A stretch of DNA of 30,759 nt from AC-37 sp036389295 (GTDB lineage Bacteria > Actinomycetota > Thermoleophilia > Solirubrobacterales > Thermoleophilaceae): NCBI GenBank assembly GCA_036389295.1, contig DASVQB010000016.1:1-30759 (forward strand), given 5' to 3'. The notes under the pieces were generated by a model. That model did not search any database and was not told the origin of the DNA. It saw only the letters and a program-made list of their open reading frames with translations. Below, one piece after another: positions 7,570 through 15,678 of this stretch (its first letter is position 1; every line of letters starts with the position of its first letter). The position numbers were made by a program, and so were the translations under genes.

Positions 7570-8859
7570 TCAGGCCCCGAAGATCGCCCGCGAGCGCAGA
7601 AGCAGCCGCACGCTTCCGCGCGGCCGCAGCCTGCGCGTGAGGAGCGCCCGCCCGGAGTCGATCCGCCGGGCCACCACGTCGGTCCAGTCCTCGAACGCGC
7701 AGCGCCAGGTCAGGTCCGCCCGCGGCGCGCGGCCGCGAGCGGCGCTCGCGCCCTCGCGCGTGATGTGCACGTGCCACGGCTCGGCGTCGGTGAAGTCCCA
7801 CTGGATCGTGTCGCCGCCCGGCGAGGCCTGCGTCAGGTCCGCCGACCGTCCCACGAGGTCGAACAGCGTCTCCATCACCTCCGGCGAGCGGTCGGGCACG
7901 CCGCGCTTCTCGCCGAGCACGTTCGCCCGCAGCAGCACCAGCGACTTGCGCGCCTGCTCGGCGGGGGAGAGCCCGCGCGGGAGCGCCGGCGGGCCGGGCA
8001 GGTCGTCCGCCGCGAGGCCCGCGCTGCGGAGCCGCGTGACCAGCGAGGACGTGGACGCCTCGTGCAGGTCCTCGAGCCGGTAGCCGAGCCGCGCCATGTA
8101 GCTCTCGTCCCCGTTCGGCGGCACGGCCACCGCGACGCTGAACGGCGTCACCTGGTGAAGCACCTCGGCGACCTCGTGCCGGCAGCCGGCGTACTCGGTC
8201 GAGAGGTCGTGGAGCAGCTTCACGCCGAAGCCGATGTGCCGCTGCTCGTCGTTCAGCACGCTGGCGAGGCCCTCGCGGAGGCCCGGGAACCGGCCGGTCT
8301 CCTCGAGGTGGCTCTCGAGGAAGTGGAGCGAGGTCTGGGCCATCGCCGCCTCGATGACGAGGTGGTAGAGCGTGACCGCCCCGGCCAGCTTGCGCGGCGA
8401 GCGGTCCGACCGCAGCTCGCGCACCATTCGCTCGAGCCGCTCGAAGGTCCTCCGGAAGCCCCAGGTCAGCTCGGGTCGGGTGAGGTCCAGCGTCTCGCCC
8501 ACGCCGCCGCCGACGGAGGGGACCTCCCGCATGAACCGCGAGAAGAAGACCGAGTGCCGCGCCTCGTCGACCTGCTGGGTCGCGAGGAAGTACCTCTGCT
8601 CCTCGCGCGGGGCGGCGTCGATGTACGCGGCGAGGCTCACGGCCACCTCGTTCTCGCCGTGCGCGAACGCGCCGAGGTGCCAGAGCATGGCCCGCCGGTC
8701 GGCCGGGTCGAGGTCGCTCCAGTCGGACCGGTCGCCCGAGAGGTCGATGTCGGTGGCGCTCCAGTTCGAGCGCTCCCAGCGGCGGTAGAGGTCCTCGTAC
8801 GAGATGCCCTCGGCCGGCGGGGCGGCCGTGGATCGGGCGATCTGACCCGCCTGCGCCAT
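7570..8859 (-). CDS. R2-like diiron oxidase with C-terminal SCP2-like domain
   Basis: 429 residues. The N-terminal about 270 residues look like a ribonucleotide-reductase-R2-type ferritin fold with a full set of carboxylate/His ligands: E69 or E71 (HGENEVAV), E99 and H102 (VDEARH), E170 (LVIEAAMAQ), E205 and H208 (NDEQRH). The residue seven after the E of the first ExxH, where R2 carries its radical Tyr, is Phe106, so a nucleotide-reductase role is unlikely and oxygenase/oxidase chemistry is favoured. Residues about 330-429 (GDTIQWDFTDAEPWHVHITREG... LTRRLRPRGSVRLLLR) resemble an SCP2 sterol-carrier domain that could hold a lipid substrate. It is divergent from the carbamoyltransferase. TAGGCT at 8873-8868 would start RNA almost at the ATG. 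A lipid hydroxylase or desaturase feeding the alcohol oxidase is my inference. Confidence 0.82.
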   Translation of the reverse strand: MAQAGQIARSTAAPPAEGISYEDLYRRWERSNWSATDIDLSGDRSDWSDLDPADRRAMLWHLGAFAHGENEVAVSLAAYIDAAPREEQRYFLATQQVDEARHSVFFSRFMREVPSVGGGVGETLDLTRPELTWGFRRTFERLERMVRELRSDRSPRKLAGAVTLYHLVIEAAMAQTSLHFLESHLEETGRFPGLREGLASVLNDEQRHIGFGVKLLHDLSTEYAGCRHEVAEVLHQVTPFSVAVAVPPNGDESYMARLGYRLEDLHEASTSSLVTRLRSAGLAADDLPGPPALPRGLSPAEQARKSLVLLRANVLGEKRGVPDRSPEVMETLFDLVGRSADLTQASPGGDTIQWDFTDAEPWHVHITREGASAARGRAPRADLTWRCAFEDWTDVVARRIDSGRALLTRRLRPRGSVRLLLRSRAIFGA

Positions 8860-8896
8860 CGCGCCGGAGCCTAGCGGTTACGCTGTTCGCCGCGAG
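8860..8896. promoter_or_regulatory. Divergent promoters of the diiron oxidase and the first carbamoyltransferase
   Basis: The 37-base gap holds two TAnnnT -10 candidates. TAGGCT (8873-8868, minus) ends 8 bases before the diiron ATG, which fits a leaderless message. TACGCT (8879-8884, plus) ends 12 bases before the carbamoyltransferase ATG. Neither start has a Shine-Dalgarno sequence. No -35 consensus is evident. Confidence 0.42.
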
Positions 8897-11101
8897 ATGG
8901 CAACGGTGTTCGGCAAGTGGGGACCGAGGCACCCCCGCCTCGCCGCCGCCGGCAGCCGCCTGGCGCTGCGGGCGGCGGACGCGGTCTTCTCGCGGGCCGG
9001 GCTGCACCGCCTCGACAGCGACCACGGGCGCGAGCGGCTCGACGCGCTGCGCGAGCGCCTGGCCGCCGGCGGCGAGGCGTACCTGCTCGGCGTCGGGGTC
9101 GCCGGGCACAACACCGGCGCCTCGCTCGTCCGCGCGTCGGCCGAGCGCGGCCTCGACCTGATCTGCAACGAGGAGGAGGAGCGCTACAGCGGCGTCAAGC
9201 ACTGCGCGGACTACCCCGAGCACTCGGTCGAGGCGGTCAAGGAGCGGATGCGCGAGGTCGGGATCGGGCCCCGCGACCTCCACGTGTGCACGGCGAGCTG
9301 GGACTACGCGGCGTTCTGCGCGCTCGCCGCGCGGACGATCCTCGAGGAGGCGCCGCGCAGCATGGCGCCGCAGCCGCAGGCCGACGTCTTCAACGCGAGG
9401 CACGTCGCGGAGGCGCGGCTCGCGCCCGCCCGGCTCGGGCGCCAGCTCGGGCTCGGCGGCGCGCTGCCGATCGTCGGCATGCGCCACCACGACAACCACG
9501 CCTACTTCAGCTACGCGGTGTCGCCGTTCGCGCGCCGCCCGGAGCCCGTGATGGTGAGCGTGGTCGACGGCTTCGGCGACGACGGCACGAGCTCCATGTA
9601 CCTGGCCGGGCCCGGCGGCGTCGAGCTGGTCCGAGCCGACCGGGTGAGCTTCAACGACTCGCTCGGGGTCTCCTACGGCGTGCTCAGCTCGACCCAGGGC
9701 GGCTGGCCGCTCCTCAGCAGCGAGGGCCGCTACATGGGAGCCGCCGCGTGGGGCGACGGCAACCGGCTCACGAACCCCTACTACCGGCGGCTCAAGCACC
9801 TGTTCCACTTCGGTCCCGAGGGGCGGGTGCGGCTGAACCGCGCGCTCGCCAACTGGACCACCTCGGCGCTCGGCGACCCCTACACCGACGAGCTGGTCGA
9901 GATCCTCGGCGAGCCGATCCCGCTCGAGCGGATGTGGCACCCCGACGCCGTGCTGCGCGTCGAGGAGGTCGGCCACGCCGAGATCACGCGCGAGCGGGTC
10001 GACAAGGCGGCGGCCGTGCAGCTCGTCTTCGAGGACGGGCTGGTCCACGTGGTCGACCACCTGATCCGCTCGACCGGGAGCGACCGGCTCGTCCTGACCG
10101 GCGGGACGGCCCTCAACTGCGTCGCGAACATGCGGCTGCTCGAGTGCTTCGACGAGGACTGGTACGAGCGTCAGCTGGGGCGGCGGACGCGGCTGCACAT
10201 CTGGGTGCCGCCCGTGCCGGGCGACGCCGGCGCGCCGGTCGGCTCGGCGTACGCCTTCGCGATGCGGGCCGGCGCGCGGCCGGGCGAGCCGCTCAGGCAC
10301 GCGTTCCGCTGCGGCCTCCCCCCGGCGACCGAGACGATCCGCCGGGCGCTCGCCGCCGACCCGGAGGTCGGGTTCGCCGCGGTCGGCGACGTGTCCGGCG
10401 CGGACGGGCGCGAGGCGGTCGCGGACCTCCTCGCGCACGCGGTCGCCCAGGACGGCGTCCTCGGCCTCTACCAGGGGAGCGCGGAGACCGGCCCGCGGGC
10501 GCTCGGGCACCGGACGATCGTCGCGAACCCGACCAACCCGCGGACGCTCGAGCTGCTCAACGAGCGGGTGAAGTTCCGGGAGCGCATCCGCCCGCTCGCG
10601 CCGATGGTCACGATGGACGCGGCCCGGCGCTTCTTCGAGCTCGAGGAGGGAGCCTCGGACGACGACTACGACGCCTACGGCTACATGGTCCTGACGGTCC
10701 GCGCGCGGCCCGAGGCCCACGACGCGATCCCGGCGGTCGTCCACGAGGACGGCACCAGCCGGATCCAGATCGTGAGGCCCGACCTCGACCCGTTCTGCCA
10801 CGACTTCCTGCTCGCGATGGGCCGCCGCGCCGGCGTCGAGGTGGCGGTGAACACCTCGCTGAACGTGGGCGCCCCGATCGCGCACACTCCGGAGCAGGCG
10901 ATCGAGACGCTCCGGCGGTCCAGGGGCATGGACGGGCTCCTGGCGATCGGCGCGGGCGGCGAGGCCCTGCTGGCCTGGCTCGAGACCCGCCGCGACGACT
11001 TCGACGCGCGGCTCGCGCGCTGGCTCGCGGACTGGTCGGCGGAGACGGGGCGCGCGCTGCCGGCGCTCGAGGCGGCGCCGGCGGGCGGCGCCGTCGGCTA
11101 G
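8897..11101 (+). CDS. Carbamoyltransferase (NodU/CmcH/TobZ family), long form
   Basis: 734 residues, longer than the usual about 570-600 because of an extra about 60 residues before the Kae1-like domain (which begins YLLGVGVAGHNTGASLV). The metal-binding HxxxH is in MRHHDNHAYFSYAVSPF, followed by VSVVDGFGDDGTSSMYL. The nucleotide-binding segment is LVLTGGTALNCVANMRLLE. The YrdC-like C-terminal domain has GLYQGSAETGPRALGHRTIVANP and VEVAVNTSLNVGAPIAHTPEQAIE. In TobZ, this family makes carbamoyl-adenylate from carbamoyl phosphate and ATP and transfers the carbamoyl group to a hydroxyl of the product. It is transcribed alone between a divergent promoter and a convergent exporter gene whose stop codon overlaps its own. 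With the second carbamoyltransferase it suggests two carbamates, or two acceptors, on the product (inference). Confidence 0.93.
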   Translation: MATVFGKWGPRHPRLAAAGSRLALRAADAVFSRAGLHRLDSDHGRERLDALRERLAAGGEAYLLGVGVAGHNTGASLVRASAERGLDLICNEEEERYSGVKHCADYPEHSVEAVKERMREVGIGPRDLHVCTASWDYAAFCALAARTILEEAPRSMAPQPQADVFNARHVAEARLAPARLGRQLGLGGALPIVGMRHHDNHAYFSYAVSPFARRPEPVMVSVVDGFGDDGTSSMYLAGPGGVELVRADRVSFNDSLGVSYGVLSSTQGGWPLLSSEGRYMGAAAWGDGNRLTNPYYRRLKHLFHFGPEGRVRLNRALANWTTSALGDPYTDELVEILGEPIPLERMWHPDAVLRVEEVGHAEITRERVDKAAAVQLVFEDGLVHVVDHLIRSTGSDRLVLTGGTALNCVANMRLLECFDEDWYERQLGRRTRLHIWVPPVPGDAGAPVGSAYAFAMRAGARPGEPLRHAFRCGLPPATETIRRALAADPEVGFAAVGDVSGADGREAVADLLAHAVAQDGVLGLYQGSAETGPRALGHRTIVANPTNPRTLELLNERVKFRERIRPLAPMVTMDAARRFFELEEGASDDDYDAYGYMVLTVRARPEAHDAIPAVVHEDGTSRIQIVRPDLDPFCHDFLLAMGRRAGVEVAVNTSLNVGAPIAHTPEQAIETLRRSRGMDGLLAIGAGGEALLAWLETRRDDFDARLARWLADWSAETGRALPALEAAPAGGAVG

Positions 11102-13293
11102 CCCTCCTCCAGCCCGAGCCGCGCGTGGGCGCGGCGCAGGGGCGCCGGGGACCACCAGTTGCGGCGGCCCAGCATGATCATCAGCGCCGGGACCAGCGCC
11201 GCGCGGACGATCGTGGCGTCCAGCATCACGCCGAAGGCGACCGCGACCGAGTACTGCTTGGTCAGCACGCTCTCGGCGCTTATGAAGGCCGCGGTGGCCA
11301 CGCAGTAGAGGAGCGCCGCGGCGGTGACCGTCCGGCCGGTGCGGCCGAGGCCGAGCGCGATCGCCTCGCGGTCGTCCATGCCGGCGTCGCGCGCCTCCTT
11401 GATCCGGGACAGCACGAACACGCCGTAGTCGGTCGAGAGCGCGAACGTCACCGGGAGGATCAGGACCACCATCGTCGGGCCGATCCCGCCGGTCCCCTCG
11501 TAGCCGAGCAGGCCCTCGAGCCGCCCGTCCTGGAACACGAGGACGATCGCGCCGAGCGCGGCGCCGAAGCTCAGGGCGTTCATCACCAGCGTCTTCAGCG
11601 GCAGCACGACCGAGCCGGTCATCAGCCACAGCATCGCCAGCGTGACCGCCACGAGCAGGACGACCGCGGCGGGCAGGCCGCGGCCGAGCGCGCTCTGCTG
11701 GTCGCGGAAGTAGGCGGTCGGGCCGGTCGAGTCGACCGGGAACGGGGCGGGCAGGGCGCGGACCTCCTCGAGCAGCCGCTCGGTGCGGTCCGAGATCGTC
11801 GAGTCGGGCGTCACGACGTCGATCCGCCACGTGCCGCGGCCGACGTAGGTCGGGCCGACCACGTCGCTCGCGCCCGGCAGGGCGCCGGCCCGGCGCGCGT
11901 ACGCGAGCACCTGCGCCCCGGCGCTCCGCGGCGCCCGGGCCACCACCGTGATCGGCGTCGTGTAGCCGGCCGGGAACTCGGTGCGAAGCGCGTCGTCGAC
12001 CCGGCGCGAGCTGGCGTCGCTAGCCAGCACCCGCGAGTCGATCCCCACGAAGTCGGTCCGCAGGGCGGGCACCGCGAGCAGGACCAGCGCGGCGCCGACC
12101 GCCAGCGCGACCGCCGCCGGGCGCCGCATGACCGCGACCGCGAGCCGGTACCACGGCCCGCGGGCGTCGGGCCGCGCCTGCTCCTCGACCGTGCGGCGCC
12201 AGCGGCGCGGGGCCAGCGCGTTCACGCGCTCGCCGAGCAGGGCGAGCGCGGCGGGGAGGAACAGCAGCGACACCGCGCCGGCGAGCAGCGCGGTCAGGAG
12301 CCCCGCCACCCCCATCGACCTCACGAACGGGAGCGGGAAGACGACCAGCGACGCCAGCGCCGCCGCGACGATCAGCGAGCTGAACGCGACGGTCCGGCCG
12401 GCGCTGGCGAGCGTCCGTCGGAGCGCCAGGACCCCGGGCCCCTCGCGAGCCAGCTCCTCGCGGTAGCGGGAGACCAGCAGCAGGCTGTAGTCGATCGACA
12501 GCCCGAGCCCGAGCGCCGTGACCATGCTCGCCGCGAACGCCGAGACCGTGAGCAGCTCGCGGACCCCCGCCAGCATCAGGAAGACGCCGAGCACGGTCAC
12601 GAGCCCGACCACGACCGGCATCAGCGCGGCCACGAGGCTGCGGAAGACCGCGAAGCCGAGCAGCAGGAGGAACGGGAACGCGATCGCCTCGGCCCGCTCG
12701 AGGTCGTCCTTCGCCTGGTCGATGAACTGCTCGGTCTGCACGTCGAGCCCGCCCAGCGTGACCCAGGGGCGGCCCTCCAGCCGGTCGCGCAGGCGGTCGA
12801 CGGCCGCCTCCTCGTCGGCGCCCTTGCGGAAGACGCCTGCTACGTAGGTGGCCGAGCCGTCGCGCGAGAGGAGGGTCGGGCTGCCGACCCCCGCGCCCGC
12901 GCGCGCGCCCGGCGCCGCGTGGAACGACACGACCTGGGCGACGTCCGGCTCGCGCGCGATCTCCCGCGCGACCGCCACCGTCGCCCGCCGCCCGGCCGGG
13001 CTCCGCACGGCGACCGGGAGCCGCACCAGGGCGATCACGCCGAAGCGCTCCTGGCGGCCGGTCGCGTCCGTCAGCTCGGTCCGCGCGCGGACGCTGGGCG
13101 AGCCGGGGTCCTCGAACGACTTCTGGGTCGCGTCGAGCCGGTCGACCACGTCGCCGCCCACGCCGGCGGCCACGACGGCGAACGCGGCCGTGACGGCGAC
13201 GGCCGCGCGCCGGCGGCGGTGGAGGGCTGCGGCGAGGTCGGCGAGCGTGACGGTCCCCCGCTCCCGAAGCGGCTAGGGCTCGGGCTGGGTCAT
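11098..13293 (-). CDS. MmpL-type RND lipid exporter, with in-frame TAG at codon 7
   Basis: The frame gives about 731 codons from an ATG placed directly after the GNAT stop (TAGATG). Typical MMPL features are two blocks of membrane segments with the paired Asp-Tyr motifs GLGLSIDYSLLLVSRYREEL (about 265) and TFALSTDYGVFVLSRIKEA, plus a periplasmic loop after the first helix. In mycobacteria such transporters export lipids and lipopeptides using proton flow. Codon 7 is TAG (13275-13273), yet the same frame continues as LADLAAALHRRRRAAVAVTAAFAVVAAG, a convincing first membrane helix. No ATG, GTG or TTG lies between the TAG and GTG 13173, and starting there would remove most of that helix. So either the base is wrong in the sequence, the stop is read through, or the gene is damaged. 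It is last in the acyl-CoA dehydrogenase operon and overlaps the convergent carbamoyltransferase by 4 bases. Confidence 0.85.
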
Positions 13294-13935
13294 CTAGTTC
13301 ACGTAGGTCCGGAGCCGCTCCGGCACCGGCGAGTGCGCCGGCCGGACCAGCGCCCAGTTCCTCACGCCGAGGATCTCGAACTCCTCGATCAGCTCCGCCC
13401 CGAAGCTCTGGAAGAACCCCACGTTCTGCTCGCGCTCGGTGATGCCGAACAGCGGCAGGTCGAGCCGGTCGGCCTCCTCGCAGGCGGCGTGGAACAGCCG
13501 GCTCCCGATCCGCGCCGCCTTGACGGTCGGCTCGACCGCGAGCGGCTCGACGTGGATGTGCGGGTAGTCGGCGTCGTGCTCGTCGCGCTTGCCGAAGACC
13601 TCGAGGCTGTTGCGGATCTCGCGCGGCCGCAGGCTGCGCAGCATGAACGGGGTCATCCGGATCCGCTGCTTCGTCGACACGCGGCAGTTCCCCGGGTGCT
13701 GGACCCCGCACACCCCGACCAGCTCGCCCCGCTGCCAGGCCGACAGCGGCATCTCGGGCGCCGTCCTCAGCAGCCGCCGGTAGCCGCCCTGCAGGAACCG
13801 CAGGCGGCCGACCTCGTCCGGGCCGAGCGAGGCGTGCGCGGTCGGGAGGTTGCGGAACGCGCGGGCGATCAGCCCGGCCGCGAACTCGATCTCGCTCCGC
13901 TCGAGCGGCCTGATGACCAGCTCGTCGTCGCTCAT
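13294..13935 (-). CDS. GNAT-like N-acyltransferase
   Basis: 213 residues from an ATG overlapping the stop of the second carbamoyltransferase (ATGA). The opening DELVIRPLERSEIEFAAGLIARAFRNLPTA and the later hVxPLAVEPTVKAARIGSRLFHAACEEADRLDLPLFGITERE...FFQSFGAELIEEFEI follow the GNAT order: strand, first helices, acetyl-CoA pyrophosphate loop, then the C-terminal strand-turn. The CoA loop (VKAARIGSRL) deviates from the usual Q/RxxGxG/A, so CoA binding is likely but not certain. Such enzymes acetylate or acylate amines. In this cluster a target could be the amine made by the aminotransferase, or it could provide self-protection; both are inference. It lies in the same minus-strand operon as the exporter, whose start touches its stop. 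Confidence 0.8.
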   Translation of the reverse strand: MSDDELVIRPLERSEIEFAAGLIARAFRNLPTAHASLGPDEVGRLRFLQGGYRRLLRTAPEMPLSAWQRGELVGVCGVQHPGNCRVSTKQRIRMTPFMLRSLRPREIRNSLEVFGKRDEHDADYPHIHVEPLAVEPTVKAARIGSRLFHAACEEADRLDLPLFGITEREQNVGFFQSFGAELIEEFEILGVRNWALVRPAHSPVPERLRTYVN

Positions 13936-15665
13936 GCCCGCGCTTCCGCCTCGACCTCCGCCGCGGGCTTCCACGACTCGGGGTCGCGGAGCAGGAGGCG
14001 GTTGCCGACGAACAGCGCGTCGAGCTCGGTGCCCTCGAAGCACGCGATCGCGTGCTCGGGGGTGCAGCAGATCGGGTCGCGGTCGTTCAGCGACGTGTTC
14101 AGCACGAGCGGGATCCCGGTCCGGCGGGCGAACGCGGAGATCAGGTCGTGGTACAGCGGGGCGACGTCACGCCGCACCGACTGGACGCGCGCGGTGCCGT
14201 CCACGTGGGTGACCGCGGGCACGTCGCCGCCGCGGCCGTCGGCCACGGTCGACGTGAAGCTCATGAACGGCGAGTAGGGCGAGCCCGGGTACCACTCGGC
14301 CACCGCCTCGTCGAGCACCGACGGGGCGTACGGCCGGTACGGCTCGCGGTGCTTCACGCGCGAGTTCAGGTGGTCCTGCATGGTCTCGCTGCGCGGGTCG
14401 GCGAGGATCGAGCGGTTGCCGAGCGCGCGCGGCCCCATCTCCATCCGCCCCTGGAACCAGGCGACGGTCCTGCCGTCGGCCAGCAGCGCGGCGGCCTCCT
14501 CCGCGGGGTCGCGCACCTCCACCCGCCGGCGCGACCCGAGCGCCCGGTCGATCTCCGCGTCCGAGTAGCCCGTCCCGTGGTAGGCGGCGCCGACCGGCTC
14601 GCCGCGCGGGCGGCCCTGCTGGCAGTGCATGTGCCACATCGCGGCGCCGAGCGGCGTGCCGCCGTCGTCGGGGTTCGCCGGGATGAACGTGTCGTCGAAG
14701 CCGAGCTCCCGCGCGAGCCGCCCCGCGGCCACGCAGTTGAGCGCCACGCCGCCGACGAGCACGAGGTTGCGCGCCCCGTGGCGCTCCTTCAGGGCGCCGA
14801 CGAGATGGAGGAGGGCCTCCTCGGTGGTCGTCTGGAGCGCCTTCGCCAGGTCCTTGTGGCGCTGCTCGAGCGGCGCGCCGGGCTCGCGCCGCGGCCCGAA
14901 CAGCCGCTCGAACCTCTCGGTGAACGGCCGGATCTCGCCGGCGCGGTGGTAGTTCAGCCAGCTGTAGTCGAAGCGGGCCGACCCGCCGGGCGCGAGGTCC
15001 ACGATCTTGCGGAACTCGGGCACCATCTCGTCGGTCCCGAACGACGCGAGCGCCATCACCTTGCCCTCGTCGAGGACCGTCTTGTAGCCCAGGTGGTGGG
15101 TGACCGACGAGTAGAGGATCCCCAGCGAGTCCATCAGCCGGTTGACGTAGACCTCGGTCAGCCCGTTGTCGCGCCCCACGAACGCCGACAGCGAGCACTT
15201 GTCGCCGAAGGCGTCGGCGACCACGACGAGGGCGTCGTCGAACGGGGAGCTGAAGAACGCGAGCGCGGCGTGCGCCTGGTGGTGCTCGACGTACCTGACC
15301 GGCGGCGAGCCGCCGCGGACGTGCCGGCCGAGCTGCCGCTTGAGCTGGAGGGCGGCCCGCAGCGGGAGCATCGAGTTGTCCTCGCGGCTGCTGGCCGGCA
15401 GCAGGAGCTGGAGGCTCTGCGGCAGCTCGGCCGCGAGCGCGCGGAGGAAGGTCCGCGCGAACAGGCCGGGCGACCAGGGGAAGCACACCGCCTCGATCTC
15501 GCCCTCCGACCAGCCCCCCGGCCGGGTGGCCTCGAGCGCCAGGCGGGGGAACGCGTGGCTCTTCTTCTGGCGGTCGAAGCGCTCCTCCTCGAGCACCATG
15601 TGGACCTCGCCGTCGTAGAGCGCCATGCCGGCGTTGTTCGAGTAGGCGTTGACGCCCAGCAGCAC
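13932..15665 (-). CDS. Carbamoyltransferase (NodU/CmcH/TobZ family), standard form
   Basis: 577 residues, normal for the family. GTG 15665 was chosen because the next residues LLGVNAYSNNAGMALYDGEVHMVLEEERF match the family's usual N-terminus, and no other standard start lies between the upstream stop and this codon. The metal-binding HxxxH is in VEHHQAHAALAFFSSPF, followed by VVVADAFGDKCSLSAF. The Kae1-like segment is LVLVGGVALNCVAAGRLAREL. The YrdC-like domain has VAWFQGRMEMGPRALGNRSILADPR and IPLVLNTSLNDRDPICCTPEHAIACF. The expected reaction is ATP-dependent O-carbamoylation by way of carbamoyl-adenylate. It differs clearly from the first copy in length and sequence, so the two are not a recent duplication and may act at different hydroxyls. 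It lies 13 bases after the reductase gene and overlaps the GNAT start. Confidence 0.93.
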   Translation of the reverse strand: MLLGVNAYSNNAGMALYDGEVHMVLEEERFDRQKKSHAFPRLALEATRPGGWSEGEIEAVCFPWSPGLFARTFLRALAAELPQSLQLLLPASSREDNSMLPLRAALQLKRQLGRHVRGGSPPVRYVEHHQAHAALAFFSSPFDDALVVVADAFGDKCSLSAFVGRDNGLTEVYVNRLMDSLGILYSSVTHHLGYKTVLDEGKVMALASFGTDEMVPEFRKIVDLAPGGSARFDYSWLNYHRAGEIRPFTERFERLFGPRREPGAPLEQRHKDLAKALQTTTEEALLHLVGALKERHGARNLVLVGGVALNCVAAGRLARELGFDDTFIPANPDDGGTPLGAAMWHMHCQQGRPRGEPVGAAYHGTGYSDAEIDRALGSRRRVEVRDPAEEAAALLADGRTVAWFQGRMEMGPRALGNRSILADPRSETMQDHLNSRVKHREPYRPYAPSVLDEAVAEWYPGSPYSPFMSFTSTVADGRGGDVPAVTHVDGTARVQSVRRDVAPLYHDLISAFARRTGIPLVLNTSLNDRDPICCTPEHAIACFEGTELDALFVGNRLLLRDPESWKPAAEVEAEARA

Positions 15666-15678
15666 GCGCGGCAGCGTA

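Noticed and set aside
7570..8859. Ribonucleotide reductase small subunit
   Set aside because: The radical Tyr position is Phe, an SCP2-like domain follows, and there is no large-subunit gene nearby.
13171..13173. GTG 13173 as the true start of the MmpL-like exporter
   Set aside because: It removes most of a good first membrane helix that continues in frame upstream.
8917..14277. Very long open frame of 1786 codons on the plus strand, and similar giant frames at 7256-11830 and 26317-30522 on the minus strand
   Set aside because: Their translations are Arg/Pro/Gly/Ala-rich with no motifs and lie over genes with clear family motifs in other frames; this is a known effect of very high GC.
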